From Ornithodoros turicata (Eukaryota; Arthropoda; Arachnida; Ixodida; Argasidae): a stretch of DNA of 64,000 bases. Numbering within the stretch: position 1 is the first letter of the stretch; each line of letters opens with the position of its first letter. The position numbers and the translations under genes are program-made. The notes under the pieces are model-generated. The model had not been told where the DNA came from. It worked only from the letters and a program-made list of their open reading frames with translations, and did not search any database. Below, in pieces: positions 1 through 12,000 of the stretch. Location of the stretch: contig NC_088203.1 in the NCBI RefSeq assembly GCF_037126465.1, forward strand, positions 80,944,168-81,008,167, in the 5' to 3' direction.

Positions 1-1009
1 CAGCAATAGGGCGTTATTTTGTTAACAGATATCGTGAGATATGGGTAGACTTTCTTATCGGGCACCTCGGACGCTTGTATAAGCACCCCGTCGATAACCC
101 TCAGGACACAAACTATCTTCTCGGCAACTAAGATATCCTTTTGTACTCGGTATCCAAGTTTTTAGGCATCTCTCATCAATTGGAGCCCTCCATCGTTCAG
201 TAAAAGTTTAGTTGCGAGTAAGCAGTTGTCCCATCTGCCCTTTAGCTGTACTTCGTAATTGTCCTCATGGCTGCTTGTTTTGACTGGCACTAGGCAGTAC
301 TCTCGTATCTGCTTTCTTCCTGAGGTGCTCGTTACTGGCTGGTGAAAACTACTGCCCTTCATGGAGATGTAGTGATACATTCTCTTTTTATATGAGCATC
401 ACAGTTGTGCAAGTTTCATTTTTACCTGTGTAACTGTGGACACCTAGTCAGATGGGAGCTCAGGGTGGCAGAATTTACGAAGGCATAATGTTACTCTCTT
501 TCCAGGTCACAATTATGCTGCTGAAGTTCTTTCCTCTGTATAACTTTGGACTGGTAACCAAGATTGCTGACACAAGCCAGTTGATTTTTTATAACTGTTA
601 TTCTCGTATATTTTAATATATTTCAATCCTTTTATCTCCATCTGTTGCTGATGCGAGCTTTTTTCTCTTTGTGACACGAGCTGTTACATTTTGTGTGTAC
701 CATTGTGTGAAGGTTATCGTCATTGTAGGTGCTAGTGTGCCTGTCTGTCGCTTCTTTCTTCCCGACGTTTTTTACAGCTGCAAATTTATTACCGCTTGTG
801 ACAAAAAATTCTGTGTTGTTGCCTTTCCTGTGTGTGGTAAAGCTGTAACTGCCACGAAATAACCAATTGTTATATGTATATTTTGTATTGAATGGAGGTT
901 GTGTGCATCTACAGCGCAGTTGAAGTTGTCCTTGAAGTAAATAATAAACAATACATTACAACCTTGAAGTTGAAGCAAATGGTCTTTTTTAGAACTATCC
1001 AAGCTGGCT
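1..1009. other. No recognisable gene
   Basis: I see no domain, splice-consistent exon or transposon end in this stretch. The open frames are short and lack family motifs. Base composition resembles the intronic and intergenic sequence elsewhere in the window. Confidence 0.5.
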
Positions 1010-1390
1010 AGAAGTTGGGAAAAAAGTGGCTTGCCAACCACTGCCGAGCTCGGTGGCCAAGAAGCATGGGAGTACCAAGACATAAGCCTGTTGGCCAACT
1101 ATGAATGGTTTGTTAAAAGATTGGGTGGATACTGGCTGGCCCATCGTTGGTCTCGTACGTTGGAAGTGCTTAGAAACGAGCTTGTTGGCCAACTGCTCAG
1201 TGTAGTTGGTTGAAGATTGGGAGCACACTGGCTGGCCGAGTGTTGGCAAGTTGTTGGTCAAGGAACAGATCCGTACCAAGAAACAACGTCGTTGGCCAAC
1301 CACAAGCCAAGCGTGGCCAGGTTGGCTGGCCAAGCCAGTGCCAAGGTTGGCCCAAGGTTTTTCTGCCGCTTGGGTAGTATTTTGTTGATG
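1010..1390. repeat. TTGGCCAA-rich dispersed repeat, copy 1
   Basis: The palindrome TTGGCCAA and close variants (CTGGCCAA, TTGGTCAA) recur many times at irregular spacing. A segment near 1251-1303, with the core ACAGATCCGTACCAAG followed by a GTTGGCC block, recurs in diverged form near 4098-4150. This indicates a dispersed repeat family, not a gene. Class unknown; a satellite-like or MITE-like origin is possible. Confidence 0.5.
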
Positions 1391-2013
1391 TTTTCATCTT
1401 CAGTGAGTCGTCGGGTTTCGTAGCGATGTGCGGTTATGCAGCGATTAGGGCTAAGCACTCGTCTTAGGCCTCTTCTCCGTGCTGTCGTATGTCTAGCATT
1501 TGCCGTAGCGGTTAGGCCTTTTTCACGATGTTTGGTGCGCGCTCTCGCATGTTTAAACGTGTCTAGCAGTGTCGTTCTTGTTGCAGTTTTTGCCTGCTGC
1601 TGGTATTTTGTTGTTTTTTCTATCTTCCACGCATATCACCATGAGGGGGATGGCGCGATCTGGTGTGATGCCTTGCAACTAGGTAGCCACCTGTCGTCGA
1701 TATCTGCCGTCAACAAAACTACCAGCCGGCAACAAGCACCATGGCAGTCGGTTGTCAGCCGCCCATTCTGTAGCCCTATCTTCGACACGACATTGTTGAT
1801 TGTCAAATAAATTGTTTCTCTCATTTCTATTTCTATCTATTTTTTCTTTTCCATGACCCCTGGTTGCCGGCAACACACAGGGTGGGCTAAGCACGAGTTA
1901 GATGCTCCCCAATTAGTGTGGTGACTCACTGGATGGTCCCAACTACTGTGGGGGTGCCCTAATTGCTAATTTAATGTTATGCAAGCCCCCTGTGTGTCGG
2001 CGGCAGCTGGTGG

Positions 2014-2520
2014 TCACTCCCTACTACTGGAGAGGAGGGAATGGTTGAGGCACTTATCTAGAACTAAGGAAATGTACTCTGTCGGGGTATTTACACCTGA
2101 AATGATAGGTCTGCCTAGGTGATTTTCGTTATGAACTTTGATAATAAGGTAAAAATTGCCTGGCTTAACGTTCTTTGGCTTGGTGAATTTAGATATATCA
2201 GAGGCGACCAGGCTTTTATGTGAGAGTGTGTCAATAGTTCGGTTCATAATGCAACAAAAATATTTGTTGGGATCTTTATCTAGGATGTTATAGAATTTCG
2301 AGTCGCTCAGTTGTCGCAGAGATTCGCCTGCGTAGTCGGAGGTGTTCAGAACAACTTTGCCGCCACCCTTGTTGGCAGGTCTAATTATAATATCATCTCA
2401 GGATTTTAGGCGATTCAATGCAGGTTTCTCTCCGGAGGAGAGGTTACAGTGATACAATTTTCGGCCATTATTAAATGCAGACATGCTGTCATTATGGAAC
2501 GCTTGAACGTAATTATCTAC
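2014..2520 (-). pseudogene. Penelope-like retroelement RT fragment
   Basis: Minus-strand translation gives the N-terminal signature of a Penelope-like reverse transcriptase: DDIIIRPANKGGG, then FYLIIKVH, then GRPIISGVNTPTE. In this family these segments precede the RT palm. A stop lies just before DDIII and the palm is absent, so it is a short dead fragment. It differs from the copy at 15637-19030, implying more than one Penelope lineage. Confidence 0.75.
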
Positions 2521-3497
2521 AGGGTGTTTCATTTAGCTCGAACCCCACCTTGAAAAAAATAACGACTCATTGCATCACAACGAAACCAACTGCATAGTAT
2601 TACTAGTAGCCTAAAGTGTTTCAGAGTATTTTTGTACCACAATTAATTAATTAATTAGTAGATATTGATTTTATAACTTTCTAGTTACGAGGATTACAAT
2701 GAAGGTGTCAATTGTGAAGTTGTAGGTGCTGCCATGAGAAAACGAATCCAGTGTCTTCCAACACTTTAGATCTAACAACACGTTTTTTCCTGAGTCTGCA
2801 GAAATGGGCCCGAACTTCTGAAACTAGGACGGAGCATCATTCCGTCGCATCAAAATCATCAGCATCTTCAGCATCTTTGCGTCGCTCCATCGCAGAGCCC
2901 TCTCATGTCCACTTGAGGAATAAGGAGATATCCGATCCATTCCACCTACACAGTTATCTATCACCCTTGCATGGTTGCGTATCTGCTAGACTATAAGGAG
3001 GCATGCTGACCGTGACAACGCGGCGCTTTGTCTTTTTATTGTTTGTTGGATTTCCTCCTCTTTTTTCATTCTTTCGCCGTGTAACAACTCAAAGTACGCG
3101 ACAGGGAAGGTTATCTTTCCACGGAAGCACCTTGAACCTGTAGCATGTGATTACAAAACAGGAAAAATAACCAAGCAAACCAGAAAACACTTGGAAGAGC
3201 TGTCCCGGGTGGCATTTCTTCAGACGCTCTTTTAACGTTTACGCATTTACTCATTTACAGCCACTCTCTGTAAAATGGTTTGTGGCACAAGCAATGCTTT
3301 ATTCCAGCGAAGAGCCAGCAGGTATGATGCTTCCACTAAGTGCTGCACAGGGAAAACAGAAACGAGCAAGATAAAAGTAATTGTCTGTTTTTGGTGTCAG
3401 TTATTTTAATGACAACTTATTTTAAGATGGAACAATATGAGTGTGCATTTCGCACATGTATTCCAACATAACAGAAACAATATTATGGATATTCAGA

Positions 3498-4000
3498 GCA
3501 GGTGCTCGAGGAGGTCGCTGTGTGTGATCAGACAAAATCGGCATCTCCTGATTGTGTTCTCGGTCGCCCTTCACAACATGTCCTCGGGGATTTCATGGCA
3601 AACTTGGGTGACCTTCACCTTGAGGGTATCAGATGTTGACATGTCCTCGACGTACACGCGGTCCTTCACATATCCCCATAAGAAGAAATCCAGAGGCGTA
3701 AGGTCCGGGGACCTGCCAGGCCATGGCACTGATCCGAACCTTCCCACCCACTGGTTAGGAATTGCGCGGTCGAGATAGGCGCGAGCTGGGCTGGAGCTGT
3801 GTGCGGGAGCGCCATCGTGCTGAAACCACAGCTCGCCATATCGCGCGAGTTGGTGGTTGGCGTAGAACTCTTCCACAGGGCCCTGAAGAACCTCGCTTAG
3901 GTATCTGTCCGCAGTCAATGACCCATCAGGGAAGACGGGTCCAATGAGGGTGCCGGCGCAAACCCAAGCAAGCAATGGCCGATGGCCGACGGTTGGCAAA
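3498..4000 (-). pseudogene. mariner transposase C-terminal half, broken
   Basis: The frame contains WFQHDGAPAH and, further on, GRSPDLTPLDFFLWGYVKD, the second and third catalytic aspartate regions of a mariner (DD34D) transposase. The N-terminal helix-turn-helix half and the first aspartate region are missing. The upstream residues come from the adjacent TTGGCCAA repeat. Near the C-terminus a TGA interrupts the frame after PEDML, and coding-like sequence continues (ENTIRRCRFCLI) to about 3498. Inactive. Confidence 0.8.
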
Positions 4001-4175
4001 AGGTCGGATGACAGTTGGTCAACGACTCTTTCGACCATCCAACGTTGGCGCAGCGTTGCATAGTGATAGGCAGAGCGAGGATTTGAAAGCCGTCGGCCAG
4101 GGTACAGATCCGTATCAAGATACGAGCTCGTTGGCCAAGCACTTGCCAAAGCTTTGATTAATCTCACCTGGGCGA
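4001..4175. repeat. TTGGCCAA-rich dispersed repeat, copy 2
   Basis: This shares the ACAGATCCGTA-TCAAGA-ACG-CGTTGGCCAA block with the repeat at 1010-1390 and abuts the truncated mariner fragment, so the two may have been joined by recombination or nested insertion. Confidence 0.45.
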
Positions 4176-4220
4176 GAGGCAAACGTAGAATGGTCTAGCG
4201 CTGCATAAGTTTGACTTTCG

Positions 4221-4586
4221 ATGGACCAATGTGGAAGACATATGAGGTCTCTTACACAGACTATGACTAGACAGCAATGGCTACAAGGCGACGTGAACTT
4301 CTCGTTGCTCCATCTAGTTGACCCGGATCTGAAATTTATAGTTCTGTCCACGTTACCTTGGTCTATTAAGGCGCCCTTGCACAGGTTCCGTCTGAACGTG
4401 CCATACGGGCGCCAATTCCTCCATAAAATTGGGAAGGCTGATTCAGAGTGCTGTACACTTTGTGCAACCGTGGAGGACACTGAGCACGTTCTCCTGCACT
4501 GTTCTAGATACGCACCTCAACGGGCTACCATGAAATCTGCTCTCGACCGACTGGACAACCGCAACTTTGAAGTGCTGGGTCGTTAG
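4221..4586 (+). pseudogene. I-clade non-LTR ORF2 C-terminal fragment
   Basis: The frame ends with a CCHC-type motif (CCTLCATVEDTEHVLLHC) preceded by HRFRLNVPYGRQFLHKIG. This is the region that follows RNase H in I-clade ORF2 proteins; compare the C-terminus of the 8595-12278 ORF. Only about 120 residues remain and the RT is absent. It lies in the opposite orientation to the neighbouring mariner fragment. Confidence 0.7.
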
Positions 4587-4589
4587 CCA

Positions 4590-5340
4590 CCTGCAAGAGG
4601 GATGCTGCCTTGTCAGCACTTGTGACATTTATTCAGACGTGTGCGTTGGAGTTAAGGGCGAAACGCATTGGACGTTTTCTCAGCGACAAAACGTCGCGCG
4701 CACGCCATGGCCTTGCACACGCGGCGAAGAAACGCCAACGAGGCGACCACCCGAAACGCATGGGACGCGACGGAGCGAGTGACGCGCGCCACTATTGCTG
4801 TATTCGTCCACCACAAATATATGTTAGAACGTGCCGATGATCTTCTTTGTAGTGCTTCCGGCGTTCTTTGATTCCTGATATCATTAAAATGTTCACGTAA
4901 ATTTAGTGTGATGAATAATGCCTCAAAAATTTGTGGGAGCTGCTTATACGCAACCTTGTCTGCCGTACGACGGCCATGGTTCTGTCTACTTCACGGAAAA
5001 CGCGCCCAGACGCGCGCATAACTGTAGCCGACAGATTTCGCCCTACGGTATCCGCACGCGTTGAAAAACTGTTTTTTACGAGGTCACACGCACGCCGAGC
5101 GCGCGCGCGTCCTGAAAACGTTGGCAAAACGCTCCATGCGTTTAGGCCTTTAGTCTATTAGGACCGTGCGATTCATTGTGCGCTACGTTAACCGGTGATT
5201 TACACCTTTGTCCGATAGTTATCGCGAAAGCGGGGGGTTTCTCTTTTGTATTTGCCCCGTTTTTTTTTCTTCTTGTGGGCGGGGGGTCTGTTTATGGGAG
5301 TAGCCGAATTTGTCGTGTGACGAATTCAATCTCTCCCTAT
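4590..5340. other. No gene seen; CG-rich
   Basis: The sequence has many CGCG-type dinucleotides and short G runs. No family motif, hairpin element or exon was recognised. Confidence 0.45.
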
Positions 5341-5349
5341 TATTTGTTG

Positions 5350-5904
5350 TTTCAATGATATCAACATCAACGGTTAAAATTGCCCACGCAAAGGCACCAT
5401 GTGCGCAGCAGCATCTTCACCTTTCCCTTAGCTTCATGACTGCTGGATTCTCGTTCTCGTGGACACGCGTGTCGCTAATAATGAAGTGCATGCGCTCGAA
5501 ACTTTCCATCGAGTGCATAGGTCGATTAATTGATCAGTGGATCCCTCCCTCGTTGTCTTAACTGTCGGAACTTTCTCGTGAGTTCATGCAGCGCAAAGAA
5601 TCAAACGGGAACGCAAGGAGCTTCCCATCGAACCCTTACCTCGAGACGAGAGTCATGGGAAAATTGATTAAACCCCATAGACCAATAATTTCACCTCGTC
5701 GTCAATGGCCTTGAATGGCCAACACAGTCACGGTTTGGTGAAAAAGATTGTCTACGTGAGTGTTAACGATGACCTTTCCACTGCGTATTCCTTGTGACAC
5801 TATTAAACGAGCTAACGATTTATTTCCCACCTCCAACGACAGACAGGCATCATCACTACATTTTAATAATATTCCACAAGGTCTTTAACGCCTCACCCAT
5901 AATA
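5350..5904. repeat. Segmental duplication, 3' flank of copy A
   Basis: This matches the 3' flank of copy B at about 50640-50731 and 52486-53008. Shared landmarks are GCTGGATTCTCGTT versus TTCTGGATTCTCGTT, GCATAGGT-GATTAATT, and GTGAGTTCATGC. In copy B a Gypsy element interrupts the matching sequence at 50732-52485. The match shows that the duplicated unit extends beyond the stop codon. Confidence 0.75.
5819..5824 (-). terminator. Polyadenylation signal AATAAA, copy A
   Basis: An AATAAA on the minus strand lies about 80 bases downstream of the stop codon at 5905-5907, a plausible cleavage signal for the A2M/TEP-like gene. Confidence 0.5.
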
Positions 5905-6032
5905 TTAATAAGGAGAATATGGTTTGTCATATTTCATTGATGCGCCAAAGGTGTAGGATCCACCCATACCGAGCATCCGGTTGGGTTCAGCACAGTTGTC
6001 CCCAGCACTGTATAGTGCGGACACGTTGTTCA
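5905..6032 (-). CDS. Copy A exon 11 (C-terminus, stop)
   Basis: Acceptor TTGCAG at 6033-6038. The exon begins in phase 1 and completes the G left by exon 10, giving VNNVSALYSAGDNC and ending FGASMKYDKPYSPY-stop (TAA at 5905-5907). It has the same 128-base length as its copy B counterpart. It is the tail of the MG8 receptor-binding domain, including a cysteine at the position of the human A2M terminal cysteine. Confidence 0.85.
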
Positions 6033-9000
6033 CTGCAATTGAACAGAACGATTCTGTAAGAGAGGCAAATTACGAGAAGCAAAATGACTGGAAAACAAAA
6101 CTATGAAACTAAAACAAAAAATGCTATCGCTGTATAAGGGACACTCAACTGTAGAAACACAAGTATACGAATACTCCAAGTATTCTAGATCCAAGCTCAA
6201 AGCAAAGGGTCACATGACCCTATCACAGTGGTGTCGCTCATGATCAAAGTTGTCACGCGACGTAAGGCTATGAATTGTTGTCATTGTAATAATTCAAACT
6301 TTTCCACAACTTTGCGGGCTGGAGAAAACATCGAGTGTGAAGCAAGGTGTGTGAATGTCATGAATTACGCATTCAGTCAATTCCACGGTCATCTTTTCCC
6401 GTCTATAAACGACTCTAATCTAACAGAAGTCGTAAAAAGCGTTGGTTCAATTGCGCTTTACTCCAGTGACGTCATCCAGGGGCAATTCTACAATTTTCTG
6501 TGCCAGAAAAATGAACAATAAACTAAAATGAGACAGTGAAATAAATGCATACCTGCTTTTACGAGAACAATTGAGTGTTGAAATCACCCGGCTAACCTCT
6601 CTCAGTGCATGCATATCGTTGCGCTTTCTTGTATCTAGAGTTCAAGTTACTTCAGCACGTAAATCTTCATTATAGGTCTCCTGTAACACTTCTTTTTTTC
6701 TATTATTATAGGTGCTGAAACATAAGTGAGGAGTTCACAAGATATGGTTTCCAGCTTACCGCTATTATAGTAGTCCGTAACGGTCACCGGAGCCGGTTGC
6801 AAATTGCCGACCACAGTGATCCGATTCTGACGGAAACGGAAGCAGCTGCCTGCCGGAATCACCTATTCAGACAATCGAAATTCAATAACATGCACATAAA
6901 TATTTCACAAGGTGTATAGATCCAGCAGCTAAGCTCCGATTCGCTTCCATCAGCTCCATCATTCCACATCACGTGACCGTCGCACGTGAAATGTGATTTG
7001 ATTTTTCCTGCTGTCTGCACGGCGACGCATGTTTGAGTTAAATCTCACGGAGGCTGCACAAAGTAGCCTAAGATTGTTTCGACTGTATTTTGATGGGACC
7101 GACATTAATGCACAAGCTATGTTTGCACGATTGCGCCCGTGGCGCGTAAAATAGTAACGTCACAAATTCCTCATTTCCGGTGTGTAGTTTTCGATGTTCT
7201 CTAGTTGCTAGAACTCTGTCGTGTACGCAGAACTGGTAACCCAATCCAAGTGAACTTCTTATCACCCTATGCGCTGCACGTATTATTTTTATCGCACAGT
7301 CGCATTTTATTCGTACCACAGTTTTATAATCTTCACCAGCGCAGTGCGATATTCACTCGGCAAAAAAATGTACAGGTCCCGACAAAAGCTTTCGGAACGC
7401 GCAAACAGTGTACTTTTAAATGCGATAGCATGGGTGAGCGGACCCACTGCGTCTTCTTGAGACAGGGTATCTCGCAGCGTAAGACCTGCTCTCATTGTCA
7501 GTTGCTTGGAGATCACGTGCGTGGTGATAACGCCGAAATGTTACCAGGCGATAACAAACATGGGCACCAAACGTGGAAAAACTCCCTCGCAGCGACGTGG
7601 CGCCAGAAGCACGAAGCAGGGAGAAAAGAAGAGACAAGACGTAGTTGAAGGAGTGGCACATTCACAGCATTGCACAGAGCAGACAGAGGACAGTGCAGAG
7701 CTGAAGCGGCAGAATTGCATGTAAGCAAAAAAAAAAAAAAAAAAAACATACTTTCTGTTTGCTAACTTGTACGCTGCTGTGTTCATGGGGCAGCAGCTGT
7801 GGTCAGACAGGTCGGCATGTGATTTTGATGTAAAAATTCCCATACGTGTTCAAGCGCGGACACAAACCGCCATGAGTGAGGACGCTTTTTCAGATGTCTT
7901 TCAGATGCCTCGGGGCAAACACAGTCACAGGTGTAACTCATTTTCTGTCCCACTGTGTCTCCCCGGCTTGAGTTCGCCTTGAACCGCACTGAAATTGTAA
8001 GCTTAACTTGATGCGCCATTAAGCTGCCCGTTTGGATATTGCGCTCGTTGGACCCCCTTGCCCCTTGTGATCGGAGACAAGCCTTCGTCATAGGCTCTGG
8101 ACTATGTTTGTTCGGCATCTCGAACCCGACAACCTGTTAGTTGGTATCGGGCCATCTCCGTGACAAGTCGCACAACTCAGTGGCGTATCGGGCGCCTCGG
8201 GGTTGCGCATCAGTGTTGGGCTGATGAAGTGTCTTTGTCTTTTCTAACCTGTGCGCGTCTGAGATCAATTTAGGTTCACTCCGTGTGAACTCCGGATCCA
8301 TCATTTGCGTTGTGTGGAAAATCTCCGACAGGGTCATCTGTTTATCTCTTCACCACGACGAGGGACACCCTCGTTTGTTTTGACCGCAAGAGATCTATTG
8401 TATTCTATGGTTTATGCAAGCCCAGTCCGTTGTAACATTTTATGTTCCCGCATAGCCGGTCGAGAGAGAGAGAAATACATGATGACGATGATATGGGGAT
8501 GACTTCCGCTCATTGAGCAGAATGCTACCCCATTGCTATTGGGGGAAAATGAGAGGATGGTGATGAGGATGATGCTGACGACGCTGACAGGGTTTTAGAG
8601 AGAGTCGATGAGGCCGGTAGTTTGCAGGAATTTGATGAAGGGTCGTAAGACGGACATCTGCGTTCGTGTGTCCCATGGTCCCAAAATGAGTCTGAGGTCA
8701 AGGGGTCGGCTGTCAATCCGCGCAAGGTCGTTTGCCAACAAGTGACGCTCCCTCCTATGGGTGGCACATGCGATGATCACATGGTCCGCGGTCGCTGGCA
8801 CACCACACTCCGGGCACAAGGGACTACTGGCACACCCTATCTGGTAACGGTAGTACGGCGAAAAGGCAACATTCAGCCGTAAGCGATGTAGGAGGGACTT
8901 AATGGCGCGCGGTAGAGATGTCGGTAAGCGACACGAGAATGTTGGGTCTACAATTCCCAGTGTGGTACTGGCCGGGACATCCCGACGCCATTGTTCGACG

Positions 9001-12000
9001 GATGAGGAGGCAGCCCAGTCACGAAGAAGGGACCGTCTGTCCCCCCTTGGGAGAACAATCGGGACACACTTGCCCTGGTGGTGAGCGGCCGCTGCGGCAG
9101 CGTCGGCAACGTGATTGCCAGAGATTCCGCAATGACCCGGAATCCATTGAAAAGCGATGGTGTGGCCGTGGGCAGTTATGGACTTCAGTAGGCGTAGAAT
9201 GTTTATCACAAGTGTGGCCAGTGAGCCGCGGAGACCTGAGGTTTTCAGGCATCGAAGAGCTGACTTGGAGTCCGTACAGACTACCCATCGCCGTGGATCG
9301 CAGGTGGCCGCATATTGTAAGAACAACAGGATTCCGTACAGCTCGGCTGAGGTCGAAGAGGTGCGATGGGATAACCGGCAACCCCGGGTGAGCGGTATCG
9401 AGGGTACCACAAAAGATGAGGATGACGAAGTTTTCGTTGAGGAGCCTTCCGTGAAGACCGTGCACAACCCATCATATGCGGTGCCGATGAAATCCATAGT
9501 CAGTTGCTGTAGTACGAGGTCGGGGTAGCTCCTTTTGTTGTCCGTGATCCCTGGGACAGAGGCGGTGACGCTTGGCGACGGAAGTGTCCACGGGGCCGTG
9601 CTTTCAGCGGCGGGGCTGATCACGAATTTCGGAACGCGGGATTTGAATGACATTATACATCCGTGGATTGGCGTGCTGCGCCTTGCCCGAAGTTTCCGGA
9701 TGAGCGGGTGGTGGCGATGGTGTGCAAGCAGGCGGAGACACTGGCGCACAGTTTCTGTATTTCGGAGAACTTCAAAAGGGATGTCGCGGGCTTCCGCAAC
9801 CACTAGCCTTGTCTCGGCCCCGCGGGGGGCACCGAGGCACACCCGTAGGCTCCGTGCCAGCATAGCGCGGATCCTCTGTGCTAAGGTGCTGGAGAGATCG
9901 TGAAGCACAGGCAGACTGTAGGCGACTGTGGCGCGAATCAAGGCGTTATGCAGCATCAGGAGGTCCTTCTCATCGCGTCCCCACCTCATTCCAGCGAAGT
10001 GACGGATGACAGCGGTCCAGCGCTGAACTTTCTTCTCCATGCCATCGATGTGACGTTTCCAAGAGAGGCTAGTGGTTAGAGTTACGCCGAGGAATTTGTG
10101 GTGCTGGACATTTATAAGTGGCCTGTCCCCAATGTGCAGACGGCATCGTTGCATGGATTTGCGGGAGAAGGCGAGTGCCGCACTTTTCTCCGCTGATATT
10201 TCCATCCCTGCTCGGAGCAGGTAAGTGTGAATGTCGTCCAATGTAGCCTGGAGGCGTTGTCGAATGGCAGGGCGAGATGTACCAGTTGACCAGATGCATA
10301 TGTCATCGGCGTAAAGGGACAAGTTGACCTTCCTTCGAATGGAACTCTTAATGCCCGCCATTACAACATTAAATAAGAGCGGGCTCAGGACGCTTCCTTG
10401 TGGAACACCCTGAGGGACCGGGAACAAGTCGGTGTCGCCTTGTGATGTGCGGACGAAGACGGACCGTTGATGGAGAAAGTCCTGGAGCCAACATAGTGTA
10501 CGATGCGAGAGACCAGCTTGGTACAGATCATGCAAGATGGATACGTGACTGACCGTGTCATACGCCCTTTTGACATCAAGAAAAACGGCGACGGAAATCT
10601 TCCTGCGCTGTTTACCAACTTGCACAGCTGTGACGAGATCAACTACAGAGTCCATTGAGTTACGGTAACGGCGAAAGCCGCTCTGCTCCTGGGGAAAGAA
10701 TCCATGGCTCTCAAGCCACCACTCAAGCCTCCGTAGGACCATTCGTTCCATGACTTTGCCCAAACAACTGGTGAGGGTAACTGGGCGAAATGAAGACAGC
10801 TGAGACGGGTGCTTTCCTGGTTTCAAGAGCGGCACCACCTGACCTACTTTCCACTCCAAAGGGACCTGTCCGCTTCTCCACGAATGGTTGTACATGGCTA
10901 ACACAGCCTTGAGGGACAGAGTATCCAGGTTCCTAATAGCAGCGTAGGTGATACCGTCCGGGCCAGGAGATGACTTTCTACTCGAAGATGATACCGCCGT
11001 GAGGAGTTCCTCCATGGTGAAATCCATGTCGAGAGGGGGTATTGATGGCATAATCACCTGTTCAAGGGTAGACTTCAAGCAAGCTGTGCCTGCCCGGTAC
11101 TCAGCACAACGACACACGTCCGCAGCTCTCGTAATGAGACGACAAAATTCTGAGGCAACCAGCTTCTCCGAAGAGGACGTGGATAGGGCCAAGGACCCTA
11201 AAGGATTTCTAACTGGATGAGTTTCCTTCAGGCTACGTGCAATTCTCCAGATCCGGGCAGGGCTTGCAAATGGGGACAGTGTCATGCAAAATTGGCGCCA
11301 ACGCTGACGGTCAATGTCCCGGAGTGCCTTCTGTACCTGTTTGCTGGCGCGTCGTGCTTCCTGGATGTCATGAATGTCGCCAGTCCGCCTAGCTTTGCGC
11401 TCTGCACGTCGCCGGAGAGCTCGGAGCTGTTCCACCCGGGGGTTAGTGCCTAAGTGACCAGGGGTCAAGTGGACTGACTTGGTAGAGAGCGCCCAAGAGC
11501 GAACAATCAGCTTTCCGACATCGTTTACCGAACGCAGGGATTCAGCGTGTTTCGCACAGGCAGTCCGGAAAGCGTGCCAGTCTGTTATCTTCACAATTCT
11601 GCAGCCAGATGCCGGGGGATAACGGTTATATGTTATGTAAATGGGGATGTGATCGCTCCCCCTAGAATCTAGATCGGTGTACCAGTGTAAGTCCCTACCA
11701 ATATCTTTAGAGCAAAGAGAGACATCCAGGACGTCAGTAGAGAACGATCTGCCGATGAATGTTGGGGAGCCGTCGTTAAGTAGATGAAGGTCAAATCTCT
11801 CAATGATTTCCAGCCAGATCTTTCCTTTGCGATCGGTCTTGGGGCTGCCCCATACAGGGTGATGAGCGTTTATGTCGCCAACCACCAGAAAAGGCGGATC
11901 CAAGTCGTCGAAGACGGTCATCAAGTCAGTCTTCGAAACCGGTACCGATGGTGGTATGTAGAGACTAACAACGGTAAGAGTGATCTTGCCGAGACGAACC

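Noticed and set aside
6228..6521. 97-residue plus-strand ORF
   Set aside because: It lies in the intron between copy A exons 10 and 11 on the opposite strand, has no motif and no counterpart in copy B.
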